Positions 1 to 7,678 of a stretch of 17,120 nt of DNA are shown here, one piece after another. This DNA is from Methanomicrobiales archaeon (GTDB lineage Archaea; Halobacteriota; Methanomicrobia; Methanomicrobiales; JACTUA01). The stretch spans positions 1-17,120 of the forward strand of contig JAJRDC010000201.1 in assembly GCA_028678635.1 (NCBI GenBank), in the 5' to 3' direction. Under the pieces are notes generated by a model that was given only the letters and a program-made list of their open reading frames with translations, made no database searches and was not told the DNA's origin. The translations under genes and the position numbers were made by a program. Position 1 is the first letter of the stretch; each line of letters opens with the position of its first letter.

Positions 1-7
1 TTTTCGC

Positions 8-1597
8 ATGAACCTGAGGCGACCCAACGCAAACGAAGCCCTGGGCACGTCGAACCGCTCGAGAAACGTGGTTCCCATGTCCGGCATCTGCACCCGATGC
101 CTGGACGGGTGCAAGGGACAGTGTGACATCTGGCTCTCCACATTCCGTGGACGTGAAGTACTGTATCCCGGTCCGTTCGGAGAGATGACCGCAGGGGCAG
201 ACAAGGACTACCCCATCGATTACTCCCACCTGAACATCCAGGGATACGCCAAGGGGGCAAAGGGGCTTCCTGCGGGGACGGACATCGGGCCTGACACGGC
301 GGTCTTCACCGGTGTGAACACCGAGACATCCTACGGATGGGACAGGAAGGTGAAACTCCGGGTCCCCATCTTCACGGGGGCCCTGGGATCCACCGATATC
401 GCCCGGAAGAACTGGGAGCACTTTGCCATCGGTGCCGCCATCTCGGGGATCACCATCGTCTGCGGCGAGAATGTCTGCGGGGTGGACCCTGACCTGGTCC
501 TGGACAGCAAGGGGAAGGTCTCCAAATCCCCTGAGATGGACCGGCGGATCGACACGTACAGGAAGTTCCACGAGGGTTATGGCGAGATCCTGGTCCAGAT
601 GAACGTGGAGGACACCCGTCTCGGCACCGCCGAGTACGTCTCCGCGAAGCACCACCTGGACACCATCGAGCTGAAGTGGGGGCAGGGAGCCAAGTGCATC
701 GGCGGCGAGATCAAGGTGAAGACCCTGGAGCGGGCCCTCGAACTGAAGAAGCGGGGGTACATCGTGCTCCCCGACCCGACCCTCCCGGACGTCCAGAAGG
801 CCTTCCGGGCCGGTGCCATCAAGGAGTTCGAACGCCACTCCCGCCTCGGCTTTGTCAGCGGCGACGGTCTCCTGGAAGAGGTGGACCGCCTGCGGGACCT
901 CGGCTTCACGCGGGTCACCTTAAAGACCGGTGCCTACTCGGCAGTCGAACTGGCGATGGCCATGCGCTTTGGGTCCGAGGCGAAGATCGACCTGCTCACT
1001 ATCGACGGGGCGCCGGGCGGAACCGGGATGAGCCCCTGGCCCATGATGAACGAGTGGGGAATCCCCACCTTCTACCTGCAGGCCATGGCCTACGACTTTG
1101 CACAGAAACTGGAGAAGAAGGGCCGGCGGGTCCCGGACATCGCCATGGCCGGCGGGTTCTCCTCCGAGGACAGCGTCTTCAAGGCCATCGCCATGGGTGC
1201 CCCCTACGTGAAGGCAGTCTGTATGGGGCGGGGCCTCATGATCCCCGGCATGGTGGGGAAGAACATCGGCGTGTGGCTGAAGGAGGGCAACCTGCCCAAC
1301 ACCGTCTCCAAGTACGGGAAGTCGGCGGAGGAGATCTTTGTCTCCTACGAGGAACTGAAGGCGAAGTACGGCAACCGGTTCAAGGAGATCCCGACCGGCG
1401 CCATCGGTATCTACACCTATGCCCAGCGGTTCCGGACCGGCCTCCAGCAGCTGATGGCGGGTTCGCGCAACTTCACCCTGGGCACTATTTCCCGGGCAGA
1501 CCTCATGTCCCTCACGGAAGAGGCAACAAAGGTCTCGGGGATCCCCTACGTGATGGATGCCTACCGGGACGAGGCGGAAGCGATCCTGGAAAAGTAA
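8..1597 (+). CDS. gltB: FMN-binding glutamate synthase-type protein (GltB-like central domain)
   Basis: The 529-residue protein matches the stand-alone archaeal glutamate synthase large-subunit core, a TIM-barrel FMN domain that would make glutamate from 2-oxoglutarate and ammonia or glutamine-derived ammonia. Visible family signatures are TIDGAPGGTGMSPWP near residue 333 (FMN and substrate loop), GGFSSEDSVFKAIAMGA near residue 378, and the following CMGRG. The N-terminus has a cysteine cluster at C28, C31, C35 and C39 (CX2CX3CX3C), which suggests a bound Fe-S cluster. The glutaminase and C-terminal GXGXG domains of bacterial GltB are absent, as is usual for the archaeal form. The start is the first ATG in the window. 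Only seven bases precede it, so an upstream start or RBS cannot be excluded. A GC-rich hairpin follows the stop. The family call is secure; the electron donor and true nitrogen donor are not visible. Confidence 0.9.
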   Translation: MNLRRPNANEALGTSNRSRNVVPMSGICTRCLDGCKGQCDIWLSTFRGREVLYPGPFGEMTAGADKDYPIDYSHLNIQGYAKGAKGLPAGTDIGPDTAVFTGVNTETSYGWDRKVKLRVPIFTGALGSTDIARKNWEHFAIGAAISGITIVCGENVCGVDPDLVLDSKGKVSKSPEMDRRIDTYRKFHEGYGEILVQMNVEDTRLGTAEYVSAKHHLDTIELKWGQGAKCIGGEIKVKTLERALELKKRGYIVLPDPTLPDVQKAFRAGAIKEFERHSRLGFVSGDGLLEEVDRLRDLGFTRVTLKTGAYSAVELAMAMRFGSEAKIDLLTIDGAPGGTGMSPWPMMNEWGIPTFYLQAMAYDFAQKLEKKGRRVPDIAMAGGFSSEDSVFKAIAMGAPYVKAVCMGRGLMIPGMVGKNIGVWLKEGNLPNTVSKYGKSAEEIFVSYEELKAKYGNRFKEIPTGAIGIYTYAQRFRTGLQQLMAGSRNFTLGTISRADLMSLTEEATKVSGIPYVMDAYRDEAEAILEK

Positions 1598-1620
1598 GCC
1601 ACTCACACCCCTCTTTCTGT

Positions 1621-1660
1621 GGAGGGGGATCCCCCCCTCCTTCCCCCATTCGTTTCCCGT
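1621..1660 (+). terminator. Hairpin downstream of the glutamate synthase gene
   Basis: The arms GGAGGGGG (1621-1628) and CCCCCTCC (1633-1640) form a perfect 8-bp stem with a 4-base loop, followed by a pyrimidine-rich stretch. It sits 24 bases after the stop codon. Termination is inferred from position; archaeal termination often depends on T-rich tracts more than on hairpins. Confidence 0.45.
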
Positions 1661-2667
1661 CAGGATATGGCGGCCCGTCATGTTCTCCGCCGATCTCCCA
1701 GGACCAGGACTCTCATCTCCCGCATGATCGTCCCCGGCACGGGGCGGTCCCGTGGTTCACCGGGAACCAGGATCCGTAACGATCACAGTCCTACCCGCGA
1801 AACGGCGCGGAGTATTCACTCCCGTGCATCGTCCGTGTCAAAAAGGGGAATGCGAGGATGGAGCTATTCCCCGGTGAACTGTAAGGAGGATGCACGGGAT
1901 CGTGCATAAAGAGTGTGCGTGAGGGATGTGCGCAGAGTGAAATATGTGGGGAACCGGTTCTGCCCCATGGCCGCTCCCGAATCCCCGGTAGGTACAGGGG
2001 CGGCATTGAGATAGGCGGCCGCGGGCACGAGGATGGCAGGCCCGGAGCCTGGGACGTGAGGTGAACCACTGGCAAACGGTATCTGGCAGAACGGTTCCCA
2101 GAGGGCAGCAATGCCCAGGAGGATGGTGGTTGAAATGCCAGCCATCACGGGGGCCACCCCTCCGGACCGCCTCCATGCAGGCAGCCGGAAGCAGGTTTCT
2201 GCAGGGGCCCCGGACTTCCCGAGTCTCCCGGGTTCCCTGCATCCGAATCCCTGCTTCCTGGTGGGGTGGTTGTGTGGCATCGGTTTCTCTCTCCCCCGGC
2301 CCCCGGTCCCGGTGGGTGCACCGGAACCGTGGATGCCGGCGGCGGGTCTCATGATGCCGGTGTCAGTACACTCGTACTTCCACCGCTGGCAAAGGGTAGT
2401 ATGTGACCATTCTATTTAAGTATTCCGCTTTGTAATTGCTTGTAATTACCAGCATAACTATGAAAGTGTGCGATAATCTCGATGTAATCGTGGGGCATTC
2501 CCCAAAATCCAGAAAAGTCAATTGAAAAGGGTTAATTGTGGGAGATCCTTTTACCGCAGAATCCCATGGGGCCTGCCTCCCCTTCGCCCCCTCCTCCGGG
2601 GATTTCTGCGTTTCATGCATTCCTTTATGGATCAGGGGAGTGATCCCTGTGGGAGGCGTGGCGAACC
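1661..2667. other. About 1 kb intergenic stretch without a convincing gene
   Basis: Several open frames run through this stretch on both strands, but none has a recognisable domain, a good ribosome-binding site or the codon bias of the neighbours. The least unlikely is minus strand 1864-2352 (162 codons). It has one hydrophobic segment, and a TATA-like element lies about 64 bases upstream of its ATG, so a weak or decayed gene is possible. A perfect 7-bp inverted repeat (ATGCACG / CGTGCAT, 1890-1907) directly follows an AAGGAGG. Composition becomes AT-rich from about 2410 to 2540, consistent with a promoter/operator island. Confidence 0.5.
2413..2449. promoter_or_regulatory. AT-rich promoter/operator island with tandem TTGTAATT
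   Basis: A nearly palindromic TATA-like element, TATTTAAGTATT (2413-2424), is followed by two copies of TTGTAATT spaced exactly 10 bases apart (2430-2437 and 2440-2447). The second copy is part of the palindrome GTAATTAC (2442-2449). One-helical-turn spacing is typical of a protein operator. It lies about 220 bases before the oxidoreductase gene on the right and about 60 bases from a doubtful minus-strand ORF on the left, so the direction of transcription cannot be decided. Confidence 0.4.
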
Positions 2668-4323
2668 ATGACGGAATACTCGGTGCTCATCGGGGGCAGA
2701 GCAGGGGAAGGGCTGAACAAGGCAGGCATGGTCCTCTGCAGCCTCCTCCACGGGCAGGGCTACCACGTGTACCTGTACTACGACTACCCGTCCCTGATCC
2801 GGGGCGGCCACAACTTCTCCATCATCCGGGCGGCAGATCGTCCTGTCTTCACCCACCGGGACCGGGTGGACTTTGTCCTGGCCCTGAACCAGGAGACGGT
2901 GGACCGGCACCGGACGAGGCTCACGGCCGGTGGGATCCTCATCTATGACGACTACACGGTCCATACGGAAGGAGGTGTGGGCCTCCCCCTCGAACGAATC
3001 CTGAAGGAGACCCGGGCACCGGAGATCGCCCGGAACACCGGGGTCATTGCCGGGTTCTCCTGTGCGGCAGGGATTCCCTGGGAGACCCTGGAAGGGGTGC
3101 TCCGGAGGGAGATCCCCCGGGGGATCGAGTCCAACCTGGCGGTGGCCCGGGGGGTTTACTCGGTCGGGAGCACACTCCGGCAGATACCGGAGCTCCCCCG
3201 GAAGGGGAGGTTTCCGGTCCTCACCGGCAACGAGACCACGGGCCTCGGCCTCCTGGCCGGCGGCCTCTCCTCCTTCATCGCCTATCCCATGACCCCCACC
3301 TCCAACCTCCTGCACTTCCTGGCGCAGCACGCCGACCGCTACGGTCTCAAGGTGGTGCACCCCGAGAACGAGATCGGGGTCATGCTGATGGCCCTCGGGG
3401 CCGCGTACGGCGGAGAACGGGTGGCCGTGGGCACCTCGGGGGGAGGGTTCTGCCTGATGACCGAGGGCCTGAGCCTCTCCGGCATGTCCGAAATCCCGGT
3501 GGTCATCGTCCTGGGCCAGCGGCCCGGCCCCTCTACCGGCCTCCCCACCTACTCCTGCCAGACCGAGCTCCACTTTGCCATCTCCGCCGGCCAGGGCGAG
3601 TTCCCGCGCCTGGTGGTGGCGCCGGCCAACCCGGCCCAGGCGTATCCCTGGTCGGCAACTGCGCTCCGCCTGGCCTGGAAGTACCAGGTCCCGGCCTTTG
3701 TGCTCGTGGACAAGAACATGGCCGAGGGGGCCGCCGACTTTGATCCTGAGGTCCCCCCTGCGGTCCCTGCAGACCCCGTCCCCTGGGACGGGAAGGGGAC
3801 CTATGCCCGGTACGCCGATACCCCCTTCGGTGTCTCCCCCTGGCTCTCGCCACCGGCCCAGGGCCAGACCGTGAAGGTGAACAGCTACACCCACGATGAG
3901 CGGGGGATCAGCACCGAGGATCCCGTGCTCACGGCCCGGCTCCAGGAGAAGCTCCTGCGGAAGGCGACCGCCCTGGCGAAGGAGGTGGCAGGGCTGCCCG
4001 CGGTCCTCTCCACAGGCCCCGCGGATGCGAGGACGGTGCTCCTGACGTGGGGCTCCTGCACCGACGCCTGCACCGAGGTGGCAGGTCCTCACGGCATACG
4101 GGTCGTCCAGCCGGTGATCCTCTGGCCGTTCCCGGCCGATGCCCTCCGGTCAGCCCTCTCGGCGGCGGACCGGGTCGTGGCCGTGGAACAGAACACCACC
4201 GGGCAGCTGGCGCGGCTGGCCGCGGCAGAGGGCATCAGGGTCCATGACCGCATCCTCAAGTACGACGGGAGGCCGTTCTCCCTGGAAGACCTGGAGGCGC
4301 GGGTCCGGGAGGTGGCCGCATGA
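2668..4323 (+). CDS. 2-oxoacid:ferredoxin oxidoreductase, fused gamma-alpha subunit
   Basis: This 551-residue subunit belongs to the thiamine-dependent, CoA-acylating 2-oxoacid:ferredoxin oxidoreductases, which convert a 2-oxoacid plus CoA to acyl-CoA, CO2 and reduced ferredoxin, or run in reverse. Residues 1-180 are the gamma domain, with GGRAGEG at 9-15. From about residue 182 follows the alpha pyrimidine-binding domain: YPMTPTS at 206-212, HPENEIG at 231-237, TSGGGF at 256-261 and GPSTGLPT at 287-294. The last 150 residues are the C-terminal alpha domain (VLLTWGS then a VVAVEQN-type segment). The gamma-alpha fusion is typical of KorA/OforA-type enzymes. A GGGAGG lies 11 bases before the ATG. 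The gene overlaps the beta gene by ATGA. Substrate (2-oxoglutarate, branched-chain or other 2-oxoacid) cannot be read from the sequence; 2-oxoglutarate is a reasonable guess for this architecture. Confidence 0.92.
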   Translation: MTEYSVLIGGRAGEGLNKAGMVLCSLLHGQGYHVYLYYDYPSLIRGGHNFSIIRAADRPVFTHRDRVDFVLALNQETVDRHRTRLTAGGILIYDDYTVHTEGGVGLPLERILKETRAPEIARNTGVIAGFSCAAGIPWETLEGVLRREIPRGIESNLAVARGVYSVGSTLRQIPELPRKGRFPVLTGNETTGLGLLAGGLSSFIAYPMTPTSNLLHFLAQHADRYGLKVVHPENEIGVMLMALGAAYGGERVAVGTSGGGFCLMTEGLSLSGMSEIPVVIVLGQRPGPSTGLPTYSCQTELHFAISAGQGEFPRLVVAPANPAQAYPWSATALRLAWKYQVPAFVLVDKNMAEGAADFDPEVPPAVPADPVPWDGKGTYARYADTPFGVSPWLSPPAQGQTVKVNSYTHDERGISTEDPVLTARLQEKLLRKATALAKEVAGLPAVLSTGPADARTVLLTWGSCTDACTEVAGPHGIRVVQPVILWPFPADALRSALSAADRVVAVEQNTTGQLARLAAAEGIRVHDRILKYDGRPFSLEDLEARVREVAA

Positions 4324-5168
4324 CCGCCGGGACCCTGATCACGGACGCCCAGAACACCTGGTGCCCCGGCTGCGGGAACTTCTCGATCCAGCATGCCCTG
4401 AAGACGGTGCTCCTGGAGATGGCAGAGAAGGAGCTGCCCCTGGAGAGGGTGGTTCTCGTCACCGGCATCGGCTGCCACGCCAAGATGGCCGATTACCTGG
4501 ACGTGAACTCCTTTTACGCCATCCACGGGAGGGTGATGCCCGTAGCGACGGGGATCGCCCTCGCCAATCCCGACCTCACGGTGATCTGCTGCGCCGGGGA
4601 CGGCGATGCCTACGCCGAGGGGCTGGACCACCTGATCTTTGCCGCCAAGCGCAACGTGAACCTGACGGTGCTCATCCACAACAACCGTGTCTACGGGCTC
4701 ACCACGGGGCAGTACACTCCCACCTCCCCCCTGGGATTCCGGGGCCGGTCCACGCCAAAGGGGACCGTGGAACCGGCCTTCAACCCGCTGGAGCTGGTGC
4801 TCGCAGGCGGGGGCACCCACGTCGCCCGGGGCTACACCCGGAAACAGCCGCAGCTGAAAGGCCTGATCCGGGAGGCCATCGGGCACCGGGGATTCTCCTT
4901 CGTGGACGTGCTCCAGATCTGCGCCACCTACAACGATGTCCACGAGATGTACGACCGGCTCACCTACCCCCTCTCGGGGCACGATACCACGGACTTTGAC
5001 GCGGCATGCAGGAAGATACGGGAATGGGACTACAACCGGGAATCCCCCATCCCCCTTGGGACATTCTACTCGGTGGAGAAACCCACCTTCGAGTCTTGGT
5101 TCCGGGTCGCCTCCCAGTCCCCGGCTGAGCGGGAGGCGGCCCTCCGCCGGCACCTGGAAGAACTCTGA
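4320..5168 (+). CDS. 2-oxoacid:ferredoxin oxidoreductase beta subunit (TPP-binding)
   Basis: This 282-residue beta subunit binds thiamine pyrophosphate and one [4Fe-4S] cluster. The TPP/Mg motif is visible as GDGD at 93-96 ending in the NN pair at 121-122, followed by VYGLTTGQ. The four expected cluster cysteines are present: C15 and C18 in WCPGCG, C52 in GIGCH, and C201 in VLQICATYN. The ATG lies inside the stop of the alpha gene (ATGA), so the two subunits are translationally coupled and probably made in equal amounts. No polyferredoxin-type delta subunit is next to it, so the enzyme should be the two-polypeptide type that uses free ferredoxin. Length and motif order are normal for the family. 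Confidence 0.93.
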   Translation: MTAGTLITDAQNTWCPGCGNFSIQHALKTVLLEMAEKELPLERVVLVTGIGCHAKMADYLDVNSFYAIHGRVMPVATGIALANPDLTVICCAGDGDAYAEGLDHLIFAAKRNVNLTVLIHNNRVYGLTTGQYTPTSPLGFRGRSTPKGTVEPAFNPLELVLAGGGTHVARGYTRKQPQLKGLIREAIGHRGFSFVDVLQICATYNDVHEMYDRLTYPLSGHDTTDFDAACRKIREWDYNRESPIPLGTFYSVEKPTFESWFRVASQSPAEREAALRRHLEEL

Positions 5169-5245
5169 GGGGAGGAGTGGACCGGGGGATCCCCGCCGGC
5201 GGCCCGAACCACAACGGGGGGGTACGATGTGCCCTTTTCCTCAAT

Positions 5246-5291
5246 GCATAAATAGATGTCTTCCCAATCATTCTCCGTCAGTTGTGGTGAT
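5246..5291 (+). promoter_or_regulatory. Ferritin gene promoter and ribosome-binding site
   Basis: GCATAAATA at 5246-5254 fits an archaeal TATA box about 45 bases before the ferritin ATG. GGTGAT at 5286-5291 is complementary to the conserved archaeal 16S 3' end and sits 5 bases before the ATG, which fixes the start and predicts a short leader. Confidence 0.6.
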
Positions 5292-5296
5292 ATCCC

Positions 5297-5797
5297 ATGA
5301 TCAAGGACAACATTCGTGACGCGCTGAACGCGCAGATGATCCGCGAGTTCTTTTCCTCGTACCTGTACCTCTCCATGTCGGCCTACTTCGAGTCCATCAA
5401 CCTCCGGGGCTTTGCCGCGTGGACGAAGGTCCAGGCGAAGGAGGAGATGGAGCACGGCATGAAGTTCTACGGCTACCTGGTGGACCAGGGAGCCCGGGTC
5501 ACTTTGAAGCCCGTCGAGGGTCCGAAGACTGAGTGGAAGTCCCCCCTGGATGCCTTCGAGCACGTGCTGGCCCATGAGCAGAAGGTGACCGGCCACATCC
5601 ATGAAGCCGTTGACCTGGCGGCGGCCGAGAAGGACTATGCCACCTTCAACTTCCTCCAGTGGTTCGTGGACGAGCAGGTGGAGGAGGAGCGGAACGCCGG
5701 GGACATCGTGTACCGGCTGAAGCTGGCCAGCGTGGAGAAGGGTGTTGCCCTCCTCTTCATGATGGACCATCACCTGGGCAAGCGCGGTGCTAAGTAG
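5297..5797 (+). CDS. ftnA: Ferritin (non-heme, FtnA-like)
   Basis: The 166-residue protein is a classical ferritin: a four-helix bundle that assembles into a cytoplasmic cage, oxidises Fe(II) and stores it as mineral. All ferroxidase ligands align by number with E. coli FtnA: E17, E50, H53 (in KEEMEH), E94, Q127 and E130 (in FLQWFVDEQVEEE), with Y24 also kept. There is no C-terminal haem or peptide-targeting extension. It has its own TATA element and a strong GGTGAT RBS, so it is transcribed separately from the oxidoreductase upstream. In a strict anaerobe the usual role is iron buffering and protection against brief oxygen exposure. The neighbouring Mn exporter fits a metal-homeostasis setting. 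No metal-dependent operator could be recognised. Confidence 0.96.
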   Translation: MIKDNIRDALNAQMIREFFSSYLYLSMSAYFESINLRGFAAWTKVQAKEEMEHGMKFYGYLVDQGARVTLKPVEGPKTEWKSPLDAFEHVLAHEQKVTGHIHEAVDLAAAEKDYATFNFLQWFVDEQVEEERNAGDIVYRLKLASVEKGVALLFMMDHHLGKRGAK

Positions 5798-5799
5798 CC

Positions 5800-5851
5800 A
5801 GATCCCCGGTGATCAGGGGCTGGACCCGCCGGCCCCCGCCTCTTTTTGTTT
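5800..5851 (+). terminator. Terminator after ferritin
   Basis: The segments CCAG..CCCC and GGGGCTGG just after the stop can pair into an interrupted hairpin. They are followed at about 5840-5851 by CTCTTTTTGTTT, a T-rich tract suitable for archaeal termination. Confidence 0.5.
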
Positions 5852-5893
5852 CCGGAACCGGTGTCCCGATCTCCCTGAACGCCGAGACGCCCC

Positions 5894-6448
5894 ATGGAAT
5901 GGCTGGATCTCGTCCTGATTGCCATCGGTCTTGCCATGGACTGCTTCGCCGTGGCCCTCGTGGCCGGCGTTGCGGAAGGGGAGGGCAGGGTGGAAAACGC
6001 GCTCCGCATCGCCGTTGCCTTCGGCATCTTCCAGGCAGGGATGCTCGCCCTGGGCTGGGGCGCCGGTACCCTCATCCTCGGGATCATCGCCCCCATTGAC
6101 CACTGGGTTGCTTTTGCGCTCCTGGCCGTCATCGGGTCGAGGATGATACTCGAGTCCCGGGGGGAGGAGGAGGCCCCGGCGGACCTCACCCTCTCCACCC
6201 TCCTCATCCTGTCGGTGGCAACAAGCATCGATGCCCTGGCGGTGGGGATCTCGCTCGCGGTTCTCTCACCGGGCATCCTGGTCCCGGCGCTGGTCATCGG
6301 AGGGATCACCTTTGCCATCGCCCTGGCCGGGGCCCTCCTCGGGGGCAGAATCAGGGAGGCCTACGGCAGGGGGATGGAGCTCCTCGGCGGCCTCGTCCTG
6401 ATCCTTATCGGGATCCGGATCCTGCTGGAACACTACGGGCTGGTCTGA
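5894..6448 (+). CDS. mntP: MntP-family manganese efflux pump
   Basis: The 184-residue, six-helix membrane protein has the two internally repeated MntP signatures, GLAMDCFAVAL with D16 and ATSIDALAVGIS with D113. The aspartates are the residues essential for Mn(II) export in the bacterial family. A charged cytoplasmic loop (SRGEEEAP) separates the two halves, as in the family. It would expel excess Mn(II) across the cytoplasmic membrane. The ATG at 5894 starts immediately before the first helix; no strong SD is present. No Mn-sensing riboswitch of the yybP-ykoY type is recognisable in the 96 bases between ferritin and this gene, so regulation is not explained by the sequence. Confidence 0.93.
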   Translation: MEWLDLVLIAIGLAMDCFAVALVAGVAEGEGRVENALRIAVAFGIFQAGMLALGWGAGTLILGIIAPIDHWVAFALLAVIGSRMILESRGEEEAPADLTLSTLLILSVATSIDALAVGISLAVLSPGILVPALVIGGITFAIALAGALLGGRIREAYGRGMELLGGLVLILIGIRILLEHYGLV

Positions 6449-6550
6449 TCGGCCCCGGATCGCTGGGTATATCGTGCGACGGGAAGAGAAGTACCTCATC
6501 TGCCTGACGCCCCGGGGCGCGGGGTCTCCGGCCGACATCGAGGGACGGGA

Positions 6551-6856
6551 ATGACCGAAGATCAGGAAGCGGAAGAGAAGATGCTCCGCTGGGCCCGGAA
6601 GTACGCGAAGGAGAAGGGCTGGATGCTGAACCCGGACAAGGACAAACTCAGGGTCGTGATCCGGGGACTGGCCAGGAACCAGAAGCGGTTCGGCGAGCGT
6701 TACTGCCCCTGCCGGATCCGGAGCGGGGATCCGGAAAAGGACCGGGCCATCATCTGCCCCTGCGAGTACCACGAAAAGGAACTGGCAGAGCGGGGACAGT
6801 GCCACTGCCGTCTCTACTTTACCGGGAAGGAATCCGGCACCGTGAGCCACCGCTAG
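6551..6856 (+). CDS. Ferredoxin:thioredoxin (disulfide) reductase catalytic subunit
   Basis: This 101-residue protein has the complete cysteine signature of the ferredoxin-thioredoxin reductase beta chain: CPC (C52, C54), CPC (C69, C71) and CHC (C84, C86). By family knowledge C52, C69, C71 and C84 would hold a [4Fe-4S] cluster, and C54 and C86 form the redox disulfide that reduces thioredoxin with electrons from ferredoxin. The Cys-rich core is followed by RLYFTG as in the family. No variable (alpha) subunit lies nearby; archaeal homologues also act without one. GAGGGACGGGA precedes the ATG. It is followed 42 bases later by a thioredoxin-dependent arsenate reductase on the same strand, which suggests a shared electron chain. 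No thioredoxin gene is in the window. Confidence 0.93.
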   Translation: MTEDQEAEEKMLRWARKYAKEKGWMLNPDKDKLRVVIRGLARNQKRFGERYCPCRIRSGDPEKDRAIICPCEYHEKELAERGQCHCRLYFTGKESGTVSHR

Positions 6857-6898
6857 TTCCTGAAGGGGGACGATTCTCTTTTCGCGCAGGGAGGATCC

Positions 6899-7342
6899 AT
6901 GGACGAACCTGTCACGGGAAAGAAGAAGGTCCTCTTCCTCTGTAACCACAACGCGGCCAGGTCCCAGATGGCGGAGGGTTATCTGAAGGCCAGGTACAGG
7001 GACCGGTACGAGGCCTTCAGCGCCGGCGCCCGGGCATCCCGGCTCTCCACCCACGCGGTCCGGGTGATGGCCGAGAGAGGGATCGACATCTCCGAACACC
7101 GGTCCAAGGACCTTTCGGAGTTCATCGGGCAGGAGATGGACCTGGTGGTCACAGTCTGCGATCAAGCGGCGAAAGTCTGCCCCGCTTTCCCCTGGACAAG
7201 GAAAACCCTGCACATCGACTTCACCGACCCGGCCTCGTTCACAGGTACTGAAGAAGAGATCATGGCCGGGTTCCGATCGGTCCGTGATGAGATCGCCGGC
7301 TGGATTGACCGGACTTTCGGCGATCCCGCGAAGGATCCATGA
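6899..7342 (+). CDS. arsC: Thioredoxin-coupled arsenate reductase (ArsC, LMW phosphatase fold)
   Basis: The 147-residue protein has the low-molecular-weight tyrosine phosphatase fold. The P-loop is CNHNAARSQMAEG with nucleophile C15. The arsenate-reductase-specific cysteine pair is present as C87 and C94 in VTVCDQAAKVCPAFP; phosphatases without this role lack that pair. This is the S. aureus/B. subtilis thioredoxin-type ArsC, which reduces arsenate to arsenite. The DP pair in FTDPASF is the expected acid loop. GGGAGG lies 5 bases before the ATG. It overlaps the next gene by ATGA. No arsenite exporter or ArsR is in the window, so the arsenic context is incomplete and another oxyanion or phosphatase role cannot be excluded. 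Confidence 0.9.
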   Translation: MDEPVTGKKKVLFLCNHNAARSQMAEGYLKARYRDRYEAFSAGARASRLSTHAVRVMAERGIDISEHRSKDLSEFIGQEMDLVVTVCDQAAKVCPAFPWTRKTLHIDFTDPASFTGTEEEIMAGFRSVRDEIAGWIDRTFGDPAKDP

Positions 7343-7617
7343 AGGTTACCGTCCGCCTGGCCGGGTTCCTGGCCGGGGTCGGAGCGAGGGAACGCCGGGT
7401 CACCCTCCCTTTCAATGCCACTGTCAGGGCAGCTGTGGAACTGTCAGGGCTGGAAATCACGGATCCCCATGGGAAACCCGGGACTCCCCGCTCCCGGGAA
7501 CACCCTGCCCTCCTCATCCTCCTGAACGGCCGGAACATCGAGTTCCTGAAAGGACTGGATACGCCGCTCGTCGCCGGGGACGTGGTGTCAATCTTTCCGG
7601 CGAGCGACGGTGGATGA
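7339..7617 (+). CDS. MoaD/ThiS-like ubiquitin-fold small protein
   Basis: This 92-residue protein begins with a beta strand (MKVTVRLAGFLA) and ends in the C-terminal diglycine (SDGG, G91-G92) that MoaD, ThiS and archaeal small modifier proteins use for thiocarboxylation or conjugation. ALLILLNGRNIEFLKGLDTPLVAGDVVSIFP is the family's central strand and the 'gDvV.ifP' signature. It could donate sulfur for molybdopterin/tungstopterin or thiamine, or act as a protein tag. The ATG sits in the arsC stop (ATGA), so it is coupled to arsC, an unusual neighbour for molybdopterin synthesis. No E1-like activating enzyme is in the window. Confidence 0.85.
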   Translation: MKVTVRLAGFLAGVGARERRVTLPFNATVRAAVELSGLEITDPHGKPGTPRSREHPALLILLNGRNIEFLKGLDTPLVAGDVVSIFPASDGG

Positions 7618-7622
7618 CTCCC

Positions 7623-7644
7623 GGGTGGGATCCGGGTCCCTCCC
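7623..7644 (+). terminator. Weak hairpin after the MoaD-like gene
   Basis: GGGTGGGA (7623-7630) and TCCCTCCC (7637-7644) pair with one mismatch around a 6-base loop, 5 bases after the stop. No T tract follows, so termination is only a possibility. Confidence 0.3.
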
Positions 7645-7678
7645 AGGTGGCAATAAATTATCAAACACTCTGTAACTG

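Noticed and set aside
1864..2352. Minus-strand 162-codon open frame in the 1 kb gap, with a hydrophobic stretch
   Set aside because: No domain, no RBS, and weaker third-position GC than the neighbours. Kept only as a possibility within the gap description.
2111..2419. Plus-strand 102-codon frame in the same gap
   Set aside because: Pro/Arg-rich composition typical of a frame through GC-rich non-coding DNA.
2632..4092. Long minus-strand frame (486 codons) opposite the oxidoreductase alpha gene
   Set aside because: Antisense shadow of a gene with intact family motifs; GC-rich DNA produces such frames.
5798..5893. Manganese riboswitch before mntP
   Set aside because: The 96-base gap contains the ferritin terminator and no recognisable yybP-ykoY core.
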